This document shows, piece by piece, positions 42,152 to 54,106 of a DNA stretch of 57,729 nt. Source of the stretch: Candidatus Onthenecus intestinigallinarum (lineage in GTDB: Bacteria > Bacillota > Clostridia > Christensenellales > Aristaeellaceae); the NCBI GenBank assembly GCA_018713325.1, contig DVFJ01000020.1, forward strand, positions 1 to 57,729, read 5' to 3'. Within the stretch, counting starts at the first letter, position 1, and every line of letters starts with the position of its first letter. Both the position numbers and the translations under genes were made by a program. The notes under the pieces are model-generated. The model saw nothing but the letters and a program-made list of their open reading frames with translations. It searched no databases and was not told the DNA's origin.

Positions 42152-43516
42152 ATGCGCACACGTGCGGCTACGGGCCCCAACGGCATCACCGAGGGCGTCA
42201 TCTGGCAACAGCTGCTCATCTTCTTCTTCCCGATCCTGCTGGGGACGTTCTTCCAGCAGATGTACAACACGGCCGACGCGATCATCGTGGGCAAGTTCGT
42301 CGGCAAGGAGGCGCTGGCCGCCGTCGGCGGGGCGACGGGCACGATCACCAACCTCGTCGTCGGCTTCTTTGTGGGCCTGTCCTCGGGCGCGACGGTCATC
42401 ATCGCGCAGTTCTTCGGCGCGGGCGAGCACCGGGGCGTCAGCCGCGCCGTGCATACGTCCATGGCGCTCGCCCTGGCGTTTGGCGTGGCGCTGACGGCCT
42501 GCGGCATCGCGCTGGCGCCCTGGGCGCTGGAGGCCATGGGCACGCCCGCGGACGTCCTGCCGCACGCGACGACGTACATCCGTGTATATTTTGCGGGCAT
42601 TACGGCCGTACTGGTCTACAACATCGGCTCGGGCATCCTGCGCGCCGTGGGCGACTCGAAGCGCCCGCTGTATTTCCTCATTGTCTGCTGCGGCGTCAAC
42701 ATCGTGCTGGACATCCTGTTCGTCGTGGGGCTGAACATGGGCGTGTTCGGCGCGGCGCTGGCCACGATGATCAGCCAGGTCGTCAGCGCGGTGCTGGTGA
42801 TCGTCACCCTCATGCGCTCGGGCATGAGCTACCGCTTCGAGTGGAAGCGCATGACGTTCGACCCGCAGATTCTGCGCCGCGTGCTGCGCATCGGCCTGCC
42901 CGCGGGCGTACAGTCGACGATGTACTCGATCTCCAACCTCATCATCCAGATCTGCATCAACGGCTTTGGCACGGACGTGATCGCGGCCAACACGGCCTGC
43001 GGCAAGATCGACGGCCTGGTGTGGATGATCTACGGCGCGTTTGGCGTATCCATCACTACGTTTGTCGGGCAGAACTTCGGCGCGCGGCGTATGGACCGCG
43101 TACGCAGGAGCGTGCGCACCTGCATGGCGATGGCCGTGGGGGTCAACGTCGCGCTGGGCGCGCTGCTGCTGCTGGCGGGCCGGCCGCTCTACAGCATGTT
43201 CACCGACGACCCGCACGTGATCGACCTGGGCATGCAGATCCTGTGGATCGTCGCCCCGGCCTACTGGACGTACGCGGGCATTGAGATCCTCGCCGGCGCG
43301 GTGCGCGGCGCAGGCGACAGCGTGCGGCCGATGGTCATGACCTGCATGGGCGTATGCGTGCTGCGCGTGCTGTGGATCCTGACGGCCGTGCCGCTGCGGC
43401 CCGAGCTGTCCACGGTGATGCTCTCCTATCCGATCTCGTGGGTGATCACCTCGCTGCTGTTCATCGTCTACTACCGGCGCGGCAGCTGGCTCAAGCGCTG
43501 CCTGGGATCGGCCTGA
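42152..43516 (+). CDS. MATE family efflux transporter
   Basis: The product is 454 residues from the ATG at 42152, after AAAGGAG. It has twelve hydrophobic segments in two halves. Family motifs include LGTFFQQMYNTADAIIVGKF and GSGILRAVGDSK in the first half and AGVQSTMYSISN and GAVRGAGDSVRP in the second. MATE proteins export cationic drugs or metabolites using Na+ or H+. No regulator lies beside it. Confidence 0.92.
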   Translation: MRTRAATGPNGITEGVIWQQLLIFFFPILLGTFFQQMYNTADAIIVGKFVGKEALAAVGGATGTITNLVVGFFVGLSSGATVIIAQFFGAGEHRGVSRAVHTSMALALAFGVALTACGIALAPWALEAMGTPADVLPHATTYIRVYFAGITAVLVYNIGSGILRAVGDSKRPLYFLIVCCGVNIVLDILFVVGLNMGVFGAALATMISQVVSAVLVIVTLMRSGMSYRFEWKRMTFDPQILRRVLRIGLPAGVQSTMYSISNLIIQICINGFGTDVIAANTACGKIDGLVWMIYGAFGVSITTFVGQNFGARRMDRVRRSVRTCMAMAVGVNVALGALLLLAGRPLYSMFTDDPHVIDLGMQILWIVAPAYWTYAGIEILAGAVRGAGDSVRPMVMTCMGVCVLRVLWILTAVPLRPELSTVMLSYPISWVITSLLFIVYYRRGSWLKRCLGSA

Positions 43517-43523
43517 AAGGGGC

Positions 43524-43553
43524 TTGACAAAGCGCGCGCCCGCGCAGTATAAT
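43524..43553 (+). promoter_or_regulatory. SigA promoter for the tyrosine T-box operon
   Basis: TTGACA (43524-43529) and TATAAT (43548-43553) are 18 nt apart. Confidence 0.85.
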
Positions 43554-43566
43554 GCCTGCATATACG

Positions 43567-43820
43567 CGAGGAAGGGAAGAAGTAACCGGCGCGTTTGCCT
43601 CAAGAGAGTCCCCGGGCGGTGCGAGGGGATGGCGAAGACCGGCGAATACATCCCGGAGCGCGGGCCTGAACAGTGCAGTAGGGCTCCGGCGGTGCGCCGC
43701 TTACAGCGCGGGCCCGTGGTGGCGGGCCATGAGGGCGTCTTGCGCAAGCGGACGCCGAACGGAAGTGGTACAGCGCTCACGCGCCTTCCGGCATGCTAAG
43801 ACGTGCCGGAGGGCGCTTTT
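43567..43820 (+). ncRNA. tyrosine T-box leader
   Basis: Stem I has GAAGAAGTAACCGG and AAGAGAG-type bases. The specifier loop reads GCGAATACATC with TAC (43647-43649) as the tyrosine codon followed by A. The T-box sequence AAGTGGTACAGCG is at 43763-43775. A terminator stem (GCGCCTTCCGGCA with TGCCGGAGGGCGC) and TTTT end it at 43820. Uncharged tRNA-Tyr would stabilise the antiterminator and let the operon be read. tyrS downstream agrees with the specifier. Confidence 0.92.
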
Positions 43821-43850
43821 GCGTACGGCACGGGAAAGAGGGAAAGTTCT

Positions 43851-45047
43851 ATGGCCTCGATCGAATCCATCCGGTTTGCGGAGCGCTTCAACGGCATCAC
43901 CGGCAGCGCGATCCGCGAGATCCTCAAGTACATGACGCGGCCGAACATGATCTCGTTTGGCGGCGGCAACCCGGCGGCCTCCACGCTGGAGGAGGACGTC
44001 ATCGCCGACATCGCGCGGGACGTGCTGCTCGCCGACGGCAAGCGCATCCTGCAATACGGCGCGACGGACGGCTATGCGCCCTACAAGGAGGCCGTGGCCG
44101 GCTGGGTGAAGGGGCTGGGCATCGACTGCTCGGCGCAGGACGTGCTGCCCGTCACCGGCTCGACGCAGGGCATCGACCTGCTGGCCAAGGCGTTGATCAA
44201 TCCCGGCGACGTGGTGCTCGTGGAAAGCCCGACGTTCCTGGGGACGCTGCAGGCGTTCAAGCTCTATCAGGCCAAGCTCGTGCCCGTGGCCACGGACGAG
44301 GGCGGCATCGTGCTGTCCGACCTGGAGCGTTTGGTGCGCGAACATCATCCCAAGATGCTGTACGTGATCCCGACCTTCCAGAACCCGACGGGCCGCACGC
44401 TCGCCGCTGACCGGCGCAAGCCCATCGCCGAAATGGCCGAAAAGTACGGCTTCGTCGTCATGGAGGATGATCCCTACCGCGACCTGCGCTATGCGGGCGA
44501 GGCGCTGCCGTCGATCAAGAGCTACGATAAGGCGGGCTGGGTCGTGCACATGGCGTCGTTCTCCAAGCTGATCTCGCCGGGCCTGCGCATCGGCGCGGCC
44601 ATCGTGCAGGAGCCGATCCGCCAGAAGATGATCTTCGGCAAGCAGGCCAACGACGTGCACTCCTCCAACCTGACGCAGGCCATCGTCGCCGCGTACCTGG
44701 AGCGCGGCCTGATGGGCCCGCACGTCGAGTCGATCTGCAAGAGCTATGCGCTGCAGATGAACCGCATGCTGGAGCATCTGGCCTCGTTCCCGGATACGCG
44801 CTACACGCGCCCGCAGGGCGGCCTGTTCATCTGGGCCGAGCTGCCGGAGGGCATCGATACGCTGGCGATGATGCCCAAGGCCATCGACCGCGGCGTCGCG
44901 TATGTGCCGGGCACGCACTTCTACTGCGAGGAGGGCACGCACCGCAACACGCTGCGCCTGAACTTCTCCAACAGCACGCTGGAAAAGATCGACGAGGGCA
45001 TGGACATCCTGCGCTCGGTCGTATGCGAAGAACTGAAACAGAGATAA
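43851..45047 (+). CDS. PLP aminotransferase, probably aromatic/2-aminoadipate type
   Basis: The product is 398 residues from the ATG at 43851. It is a fold-type I class I/II aminotransferase: [46 protein letters not shown] and the PLP Lys in [14 protein letters not shown] (about residue 238). The closest families are 2-aminoadipate/aromatic aminotransferases (LysN-like). The Tyr T-box and cotranscription with tyrS suggest a role in tyrosine formation or salvage, which is inference. Confidence 0.85.
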   Translation: MASIESIRFAERFNGITGSAIREILKYMTRPNMISFGGGNPAASTLEEDVIADIARDVLLADGKRILQYGATDGYAPYKEAVAGWVKGLGIDCSAQDVLPVTGSTQGIDLLAKALINPGDVVLVESPTFLGTLQAFKLYQAKLVPVATDEGGIVLSDLERLVREHHPKMLYVIPTFQNPTGRTLAADRRKPIAEMAEKYGFVVMEDDPYRDLRYAGEALPSIKSYDKAGWVVHMASFSKLISPGLRIGAAIVQEPIRQKMIFGKQANDVHSSNLTQAIVAAYLERGLMGPHVESICKSYALQMNRMLEHLASFPDTRYTRPQGGLFIWAELPEGIDTLAMMPKAIDRGVAYVPGTHFYCEEGTHRNTLRLNFSNSTLEKIDEGMDILRSVVCEELKQR

Positions 45048-45075
45048 TCATATAGAGAGGACGGGGAAACGAACG

Positions 45076-46305
45076 ATGCATATTCTGGACGTACTCAAGG
45101 ACCGCGGCTTCATCGCGCAGATGACGTTCGAGGACGAGCTCTACGAGCAGCTCAAGGAGCCGACGACGTTCTACGTGGGCTTTGACCCGACGGCCGACAG
45201 CCTGCACATCGGCCACTATATCCCGATCATGGCCATGGCGCACATGCAGCGCGCTGGCCATCGTCCCATCGCGCTGATGGGCGGCGGCACCGCGATGATC
45301 GGCGACCCGAGCGGCAAGACCGACATGCGCAAGATGATGACCGTCGAGACCATCGACGACAACGTCGCGCACATCAAGGCGCAGATGAGCCGCTTTCTTG
45401 ACTTTTCGGAGGGCAAGGCGATCATCGCCAACAACGGCGACTGGCTGCGCCACCTCAACTTCATCGACTTCATGCGCGACATCGGCTCGCTGTTCTCGGT
45501 CAACAAGATGCTCACCGCCGACTGCTACAAGGCGCGCATGGCCACGGACAACGGCCTGTCGTTCCTGGAGTTCACGTACATGCTGATGCAGAGCTACGAC
45601 TTCCTGGAGCTGTTCAAGCGCTACGGCTGCCGGCTGCAGATGGGCGGCAACGACCAGTGGAGCAACATGCTCGGCGGCGCGGACCTCATCCGTCGCAAGG
45701 AGCGGGAGAGCGCGTTCGCCTGCACGTTCCAGCTGCTGCTCACGCACGACGGGCGCAAGATGGGCAAGACCGAGGCGGGCGCGCTGTGGCTTGACCCGGC
45801 GAAGACCTCGCCCTACGACTTCTACCAGTACTGGCGCAATGTGGACGACCAGGACGTGGAAAAGTGCCTGGCCCTGCTGACCTTCCTGCCCATGGACGAG
45901 GTGCGCCGCCTGGGCGCGCTCAAGGACAGCGCGATCAACGAGGCCAAGCGCGTGCTGGCCTACGAGGTGACCCGGCTTGTGCACGGCGAGGAGGAGGCCG
46001 CCCGCGCGCAGGAGGCCGCGGCGGCGCTCTTCGGCGGCGGCGCGCTGGCGGGCAGCGTGCCCACCACGCAGATCACCGCCGAGCAGCTGGCGCAGGACGC
46101 GCGCGTGACGACGCTGGCGTTCCTGTGCGGCCTGTGCGCCTCCAAGGGCGAGGCGCGCAAGCTCGTGCAGGGCGGCGGCCTGACCGTGGGCGAGGAGAAG
46201 GTCACGGACGTCAACGCCGTGCTCACGGCCGAGCAGATCGGCGCCGAGGGCATCCTGCTGCGCAAGGGCAAGAAGAGCTACCACCGCCTGGTGCTCAAGG
46301 CGTAA
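45076..46305 (+). CDS. tyrS: tyrosyl-tRNA synthetase
   Basis: The product is 409 residues. It is a class I enzyme with HIGH at 44-47 (SLHIGHY), the site region [19 protein letters not shown] and a KMSKS variant KMGKTEAG (about 228). A C-terminal S4 RNA-binding domain spans about 345-409. It charges tRNA-Tyr. It lies 28 nt after the aminotransferase gene under the same Tyr T-box. Confidence 0.97.
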   Translation: MHILDVLKDRGFIAQMTFEDELYEQLKEPTTFYVGFDPTADSLHIGHYIPIMAMAHMQRAGHRPIALMGGGTAMIGDPSGKTDMRKMMTVETIDDNVAHIKAQMSRFLDFSEGKAIIANNGDWLRHLNFIDFMRDIGSLFSVNKMLTADCYKARMATDNGLSFLEFTYMLMQSYDFLELFKRYGCRLQMGGNDQWSNMLGGADLIRRKERESAFACTFQLLLTHDGRKMGKTEAGALWLDPAKTSPYDFYQYWRNVDDQDVEKCLALLTFLPMDEVRRLGALKDSAINEAKRVLAYEVTRLVHGEEEAARAQEAAAALFGGGALAGSVPTTQITAEQLAQDARVTTLAFLCGLCASKGEARKLVQGGGLTVGEEKVTDVNAVLTAEQIGAEGILLRKGKKSYHRLVLKA

Positions 46306-46317
46306 GGCGCGGCCGGG

Positions 46318-46965
46318 ATGGAGACGCTCTCTTACAAGACGCTGCGCGCGCCCGGGGAACGGGAGTTCATCATCAACAAGAGCCGCTTCATCGGCCAGGG
46401 TGCGCCCTGCCAGACCGAGGAGGAGGCGCTTGCGTTCCTGGCGCAGGTGCGCGCGCGCCACAAGGACGCCAACCACAACTGCTACGCCTACATCATCGGG
46501 CGCAACATGGGCATCATGCGCTACTCGGACGACGGCGAGCCAGGCGGCACGGCCGGCCTGCCGATCATCGAGGTGATGAAGGCGCGCGGCGTGGTCGACT
46601 GCGCGGTGGTCGTCACGCGCTATTTCGGCGGCGTGCTGCTGGGTGCGGGCGGCCTCACCCGCGCCTATGCGCGCGGCTCGAAGGAGGCGCTGGACGCCGC
46701 GGGCGTGGCGGTGATGGAGATGTCCTGCCGCCACCTGGTCGAGGTCGACTACGCGACCTGGCAGCGCCTGTCCTACTTCCTGAGCAGCGCGCCCTGCCGG
46801 CTGGAGGACACGGCCTTCACCGACCGCGTCATGACGGCGCTGTGGGTGCGCAGGCGCGATGAGGCGCAGCTGCTGGCGGACATCACGCGCGTGTGCGACG
46901 GGCGCGTGGAGACGCTGCCCGACGGCGAGCGCTACTTTCCCTGGGACGACGAGACAACCGACTGA
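46318..46965 (+). CDS. yigZ: YigZ/IMPACT family protein
   Basis: The product is 215 residues. The UPF0029 N-terminal domain has KSRFIGQ, NHNCYAYIIG, YSDDGEPGGTAGLPI and VVTRYFGGVLLGAGGL, all family hallmarks. A C-terminal DUF1949-like part follows. A role in translation control or protease-like activity has been proposed for relatives and is not settled. The gene is 12 nt after tyrS, so it is read with the T-box operon; a strong terminator follows. Confidence 0.93.
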   Translation: METLSYKTLRAPGEREFIINKSRFIGQGAPCQTEEEALAFLAQVRARHKDANHNCYAYIIGRNMGIMRYSDDGEPGGTAGLPIIEVMKARGVVDCAVVVTRYFGGVLLGAGGLTRAYARGSKEALDAAGVAVMEMSCRHLVEVDYATWQRLSYFLSSAPCRLEDTAFTDRVMTALWVRRRDEAQLLADITRVCDGRVETLPDGERYFPWDDETTD

Positions 46966-46967
46966 AC

Positions 46968-46994
46968 GCGGGCCCTGCGGGGCCCGCCTTTTTT
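46968..46994 (+). terminator. terminator of the T-box operon
   Basis: A perfect 8-bp stem (GCGGGCCC with GGGCCCGC) and a 4-nt loop is followed by C and six T. Confidence 0.93.
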
Positions 46995-47032
46995 GAGGCG
47001 CCCGACTTTTTGCGCAGGGATCCCGCGCGTAC

Positions 47033-47061
47033 TTGCGTCTTATTCCGGAAAATGCTATAAT
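47033..47061 (+). promoter_or_regulatory. SigA promoter for secA-prfB
   Basis: TTGCGT (47033-47038) and TATAAT (47056-47061) are 17 nt apart. GGGAGG lies before the secA start. Confidence 0.75.
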
Positions 47062-47090
47062 GAAGCGATTGCTTCATTGGGAGGTACACC

Positions 47091-49862
<2,772 letters not shown>

Positions 49863-49933
49863 GCCATCCTTGCATCGGCTGCGCATATCCAACGCCATTA
49901 CATGCGCCAAGAGCGCCAAAGGGGTGAATCAAC

Positions 49934-51029
49934 ATGATCGAACTGGAACAGTACCGCGTGGACCTGAATCGCATCCGTGAGAGCATCGTTGAGGCAGGTG
50001 AGTCACTTTAACTTGGCTCATATGCAAGATGAGCTGGCGGAACTGCACGAAACCATGAACGAGCCCGACTTCTGGAACGACCTGGAGCGCTCCGCGAAGG
50101 TCTCGCAGCGCGTGAAGACGATCGAGGACAAGATCGCGCTGTTCAAGCGCCTCAATGGGCGCGCCGACGACGTGGAGACGATGATGGAGCTTGCCGAGGA
50201 GGAGAACGACGAGTCCATGGTCGCCGAGGCCGGCGCGGAGATCCGCGCGCTGGACGAGGAGGCGCAGCGCCTGAAGCTGGAGACGCTCCTGCGCGGCGAC
50301 TACGACCACAACAACGCCCTGCTCTCGCTGCACGCGGGCGCGGGCGGCACCGAGGCCCAGGACTGGACGAGCATGCTCTACCGCATGTACACCCGCTACT
50401 GCGAGCGCATGGGCTTCCAGCTCAAGGTGCTCGACCTGCTCGAGGGCGACGAGGCGGGGATCAAGTCCGTCACGTTCGAGGTGATCGGCGAAAACGCCTA
50501 CGGTTACCTGCGCCCGGAGAAGGGCGTGCACCGCCTGGTGCGCATCTCGCCATTCGATGCGGCTGCGCGCCGCCATACGTCCTTCGCGTCGCTGGACGTC
50601 GCGCCGGAGATCGAGGACGACATGGAGGAGCTCAACATGGAAGACGTGCGCATCGATACCTACCGTGCCTCCGGCGCGGGCGGTCAGCACGTCAACCGCA
50701 CCGACTCGGCCGTGCGCATGACGCATATCCCCACGGGCATTGTCGTGCAGTGCCAGAACGAGCGCTCCCAGGTGCAGAACCGCGAGGTCTGCCTGCGCAT
50801 GCTCAAGTCCAAGCTGCTGGAGCTGCACGAGCGCGAGCGCGAGGAGAAGATGGCCGACATCAAAGGCGAGATGAAGAAGATCGAGTGGGGCAGCCAGATC
50901 CGCTCCTACGTCTTCCATCCCTACACGATGGTCAAGGACCACCGCACGGGCTATGAGGTCAACGACGTCGCCGCCGTGATGGACGGCGAGCTGGACGGCT
51001 TCATCACCGCCTACCTGCAGATGCAGTGA
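49934..51029 (+). CDS. prfB: peptide chain release factor 2, programmed +1 frameshift
   Basis: The gene starts at ATG 49934 after AAAGGGGTGA. Twenty-five codons are read to CTT at 50006-50008, then an in-frame TAA (50009-50011). A +1 slip on CTT (using TTT) continues at AAC (50010) and gives 364 residues, the RF2 length. A Shine-Dalgarno-like AGGTGAG lies 3 nt before CTT, as in known prfB sites. RF2 identity is shown by ISPFDAAARR (SPF) and ASGAGGQHVNRTDS (GGQ). In most bacteria the stop is UGA, which only RF2 reads; here it is UAA, which RF1 also reads. Confidence 0.95.
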
Positions 51030-51034
51030 TCACC

Positions 51035-51066
51035 GGGGCGGGCGCTTTCGCCCGTCCCTTTTGTTT
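51035..51066 (+). terminator. terminator after prfB
   Basis: A 10-bp stem with one G-U pair (GGGGCGGGCG with CGCCCGTCCC) has a CTTT loop and is followed by TTTTTGTTT. It is only 13 nt before the next gene's start, so the DUF1461 gene may depend on readthrough or a promoter I cannot see. Confidence 0.8.
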
Positions 51067-51078
51067 GGAGGAGACGAT

Positions 51079-51834
51079 ATGCAAAGCCGATTCCGCCTGG
51101 TCAGCCTGCTGGCCGCCCTGGCGACCGTGCTGACCTTTGCCGGCGCCGTGGCGGGCGCAGCCGTCCTCATCGCGCAGGACGAGGGGATCTACAACCGGCG
51201 TGACATCGTCCAGGACGCGACCGGCCTTCAGACGGAGGATGCGCTCACGGACTATATCGGCATGAACGCGCAGGAACAGGAGGCGTTCGCCCGCGAGATC
51301 GCGTCGCGCATGGGCGACGAGCGCATGGACTTTGACGGCATCGGCCTCAATGAACGCGAACAGCAGCACATGCTCGACGTGCGGGCCCTCATCCTGCGGA
51401 TGCAGTCCGCCGCCCAGCTCTGCCTGAGCGCCGCGGCCGTGCTGGCCGTGGCGGCGGCGTGGGCCGCCGGGCAGGGGCGAATCGGGCGCGCCGCGTTGCG
51501 CGGGGCATGCTGGGGCGTGGCGGCGCTGGCCGTGATCGTGGCGGCGCTGGCCGCGGCCGTGGGCGTCGCGGGCTTTGAGCGCAGCTTTTTCTTCATGCAT
51601 GAGCTGCTCTTTGAGAACGACCTGTGGCTGCTCAATCCGCAGACGGATGTGCTCATCCGCATCATGCCCCAGCAGCTGTTTGAGCAGGCGGCCATCCGTC
51701 TGCTGGGCACCGCGGCGGCGCTCTTTGCGCTCGTGCTGGCTCTGCTGGCGGCGACGGCGTCCGTATTGGGCGGGGTGATCCGCAGGATGAGCGGTGCGGA
51801 CCGCGGAAATGAAGCGGAGGGGGAAGACAGATGA
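51079..51834 (+). CDS. DUF1461 integral membrane protein
   Basis: The product is 251 residues. GGAGGAG lies before the ATG at 51079. It has an N-terminal membrane segment, a helical loop of about 80 residues, and three further hydrophobic segments. FMHELLFENDLWLLNPQTD followed by LIRIMPQQLF is the DUF1461 (TIGR01906) signature. The function is unknown. Its stop overlaps the tsaD start by ATGA, so the two are translationally coupled. Confidence 0.85.
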   Translation: MQSRFRLVSLLAALATVLTFAGAVAGAAVLIAQDEGIYNRRDIVQDATGLQTEDALTDYIGMNAQEQEAFAREIASRMGDERMDFDGIGLNEREQQHMLDVRALILRMQSAAQLCLSAAAVLAVAAAWAAGQGRIGRAALRGACWGVAALAVIVAALAAAVGVAGFERSFFFMHELLFENDLWLLNPQTDVLIRIMPQQLFEQAAIRLLGTAAALFALVLALLAATASVLGGVIRRMSGADRGNEAEGEDR

Positions 51835-52889
51835 ACTATGAACAGAGGGCCCGGGAGCGGGCGGATGCGCTGCGTGCGGCTGGCCATGCGACGATACTGG
51901 CGATTGAATCCTCCTGCGACGAGACGGCCGCCGCCGTCGTGCGGGACGGCCGGGAGGTGGTTTCCTCCGTCATCGCCTCGCAGATTGCGCTGCACGCCAT
52001 TTACGGCGGCGTCGTGCCAGAGATCGCCTCGCGCAAGCACGTCGAGAGCGTCGATCCCGTCGTCGATCAGGCGCTGACGCAGGCCGGTATGCGCCTGCAG
52101 GACGTCGACGCCGTCGCGGTGACGTATGGGCCGGGTCTGGTCGGCGCGCTGCTCGTGGGCGTGTCCGCGGCCAAGGCGCTCGCGTTTGCCGCGGACAAAC
52201 CGCTGATCCCCGTCAACCACATCGAGGGGCACGTCAGCGCCAATTACATCGCCCACCCGGATCTGCGGCCGCCGTTCGTGTGCCTGGTCGCCTCGGGCGG
52301 CCATTCCCACATCGTGCGCGTGGAGGACTACGGCGTCTACACCCTGCTGGGCCAGACGCAGGACGACGCCGCCGGCGAGGCGTTTGACAAGGCGGCGCGC
52401 GTGCTCGGCCTGCCGTATCCGGGCGGGCCGCTGCTGGACAGGCTCTCGCATGAGGGCGATCCCAATGCGCTGCCGCTGCCGCACGTCGCCACCAAGGGGC
52501 GCTACGACTACAGCTTCAGCGGCCTGAAGACCGCGCTGATCAACCAGGTGCACAAGCTGCGCCAGGCGGGACGCGACATCCCGGCGGCAGATATCGCCGC
52601 GTCGTTTCAGCACGCGGTCGTCGAGGAGCTCGCCGAAAAGGCCATTCTCGCCGCGCGGGATACCGGCGCGCGCACGCTTGCCCTCGCAGGCGGCGTCGCG
52701 GCCAACTCCGGCCTGCGGGCGACGCTGTCCGCGCGCTGCCAAAAGGCCGGCATCGACCTGCGCATGCCGCCGCCCGTGCTATGCACGGATAATGCGGCCA
52801 TGATCGGCAGCGCGGCCTACTACCGACTGATGCGTGGGGAACTGGCGACGCTGTCCCTGAACGCGGAACCCTCCCTGAAACTGGTCTGA
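51831..52889 (+). CDS. tsaD: tRNA t6A synthase subunit TsaD
   Basis: The product is 352 residues. The N-terminus is ILAIESSCDETAAAVV after an extension of about 20 residues. Metal ligands are in NHIEGHVSAN (His at about 130 and 134), with ASGGHSHIV, PYPGGPLLD and the C-terminal Asp in LCTDNAAMIG. TsaD transfers the threonyl-carbamoyl group onto tRNA A37, with TsaB and TsaE, which are not in this window. A terminator follows. Confidence 0.97.
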   Translation: MNYEQRARERADALRAAGHATILAIESSCDETAAAVVRDGREVVSSVIASQIALHAIYGGVVPEIASRKHVESVDPVVDQALTQAGMRLQDVDAVAVTYGPGLVGALLVGVSAAKALAFAADKPLIPVNHIEGHVSANYIAHPDLRPPFVCLVASGGHSHIVRVEDYGVYTLLGQTQDDAAGEAFDKAARVLGLPYPGGPLLDRLSHEGDPNALPLPHVATKGRYDYSFSGLKTALINQVHKLRQAGRDIPAADIAASFQHAVVEELAEKAILAARDTGARTLALAGGVAANSGLRATLSARCQKAGIDLRMPPPVLCTDNAAMIGSAAYYRLMRGELATLSLNAEPSLKLV

Positions 52890-52913
52890 TCCGCCTCCAA
52901 AACAGCCGACTTT

Positions 52914-52947
52914 AAACAGACCGAAGCAGACTTTCGGTCTGTTTTTT
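52914..52947 (+). terminator. terminator after tsaD
   Basis: A stem of AAACAGACCGAA with TTCGGTCTGTTT has a 7-nt loop and runs into a string of T. Confidence 0.9.
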
Positions 52948-52985
52948 GCTGTTTTGCGGCACATGCGAAGAACAAATGTTCTATT

Positions 52986-53099
52986 TGTGGAAAACGTGGT
53001 TTTCTACAGCCCTGATCATGGAGATGTGTGGAAAACACCTGTTTTACAGGGGGAAAACGTGGGTTTTCCTGTGGATAACCCTGTGGAGGCTGTGGAAAT
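52986..53099 (+). other. DnaA-box cluster
   Basis: Five TGTGGA-type 9-mers, all in one direction, fall within 114 nt: TGTGGAAAA at 52986 and 53027, TGTGGATAA at 53070 (the reverse complement of the perfect box TTATCCACA), TGTGGAGGC at 53082 and TGTGGAAAT at 53091. An AT-richer stretch follows (53100-53140). No gene fits here. There is no dnaA, dnaN or rpmH nearby, so this is more likely a DnaA-binding regulatory cluster than the main origin. I recall a similar cluster near gcp (tsaD) in Bacillus subtilis. Confidence 0.65.
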
Positions 53100-53190
53100 G
53101 TTTCGAGGACAACATTTTTTACAATTCAGAAGGAATTTGCGATGCCGCGAAAATGCGCCAAATGCTTGTACAGCAAGCAAAAATGGGCAG

Positions 53191-53219
53191 GAATACGAAC
53201 AGATATTTCTGCATATATG
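53191..53219 (+). promoter_or_regulatory. candidate SigE-type promoter for cwlD
   Basis: GAATACG (53191-53197) and CATATATG (53212-53219) are 14 nt apart and match SigE patterns at 5/7 and 6/8 positions. It lies 27 nt before the preferred start codon. A SigG reading of the same bases is also possible. Confidence 0.4.
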
Positions 53220-53246
53220 GGCGTAAAACGACGGGGAGGCGGCGCG

Positions 53247-54002
53247 ATGGGACGGGGGATCGGGCGCTATACGGCGGCGCTGTTGTGCGCGGCGGGACTG
53301 TGCGTCGGGACGCTGAGCCTGGCGGCGGGATCCAACGCGGCCAAGACCAGGCCGGCGCAGGGAATGGAGACGGGCGCGCTGGCGGGGTGGATCGTGGCGG
53401 TCGACGCCGGACACGGCGGGTACGACGGCGGCGCGGTCGGACGGCAGAGCGGCGTGGCGGAGAAGGGGCTGAATCTGGACGTCGCCCGGCGCCTGGCGCG
53501 GCTGCTCCAGGCCGAGGGCGCGCAGGTCGTCATGACGCGCACGGACGACTATGCGCTGTGCGACGAGGACCCGCCGATCCGCAAGAAGCTGCAGGACATG
53601 CAGCGGCGGGCGCAGATCGTGCGCGAGACCGGCGCACAGGTGCTGCTGAGCGTGCACATGAACGAGTATGGCGACGCGGCGCAGTCCGGGCCGCAGGTGT
53701 TCTATCGCGAGGGCTGCGCCGCGGGCCGCCTGCTGGCCGGGGCGCTGCAGGAGGCGCTGATCGCGGGGCTTGCGCCGCCCAGGGAGCGCGCCGCGATGGG
53801 CGGCGACTACTACATCCTGGAGCTGGGCATCCCCTCGGCGCTGGTGGAGTGCGGGTTCCTGTCCAACGCGCGGGAGGAAGGGCTGCTGCTGGATGCGGAG
53901 TACCGCCAGCGGGTCGCGGAGGCGATCTGTGCGGGGCTATTGGAGTGGGCGGCGCTCCCGGGGCCGCGCCCCACGCCGCTGCCGCCCGCGCAGGACGCAT
54001 AA
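53247..54002 (+). CDS. cwlD: CwlD-like N-acetylmuramoyl-L-alanine amidase
   Basis: The product is 251 residues from the ATG at 53247, 7 nt after GGAGG. An alternative in-frame ATG at 53142, with AAGGA upstream, would add 35 residues and start before the candidate sporulation promoter. A signal or anchor segment (ALLCAAGLCVGTLSLAAG) leads to an Amidase_3 domain with all zinc ligands: DAGHGG, the Glu in GVAEKGLNL, SVHMNEY and catalytic Glu in LVECGFLSN. CwlD works on spore cortex peptidoglycan. A vegetative amidase is the alternative. Confidence 0.85.
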   Translation: MGRGIGRYTAALLCAAGLCVGTLSLAAGSNAAKTRPAQGMETGALAGWIVAVDAGHGGYDGGAVGRQSGVAEKGLNLDVARRLARLLQAEGAQVVMTRTDDYALCDEDPPIRKKLQDMQRRAQIVRETGAQVLLSVHMNEYGDAAQSGPQVFYREGCAAGRLLAGALQEALIAGLAPPRERAAMGGDYYILELGIPSALVECGFLSNAREEGLLLDAEYRQRVAEAICAGLLEWAALPGPRPTPLPPAQDA

Positions 54003-54028
54003 AGGCCGGAAAAAAGCGACGTTCGCTC

Positions 54029-54057
54029 TTGCCTGACGCGCCCGCGTCTGCTATAAT
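54029..54057 (+). promoter_or_regulatory. SigA promoter for mrnC-thyX-rlmB-yacP-sigH
   Basis: TTGCCT (54029-54034) and TATAAT (54052-54057) are 17 nt apart. Confidence 0.75.
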
Positions 54058-54106
54058 GAATCGAATACGCAGGCTGTGACAGGCGCGTGGGGAAGGGGCG
54101 AAACGC

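Noticed and set aside
52986..53140. chromosomal replication origin
   Set aside because: The boxes are suggestive, but dnaA, dnaN, rpmH or gyrB are not near, and the unwinding region is weak.
52946..54079. 377-codon open frame through the DnaA boxes and cwlD
   Set aside because: It is out of frame with the zinc amidase, and its product is Gly/Arg low complexity.
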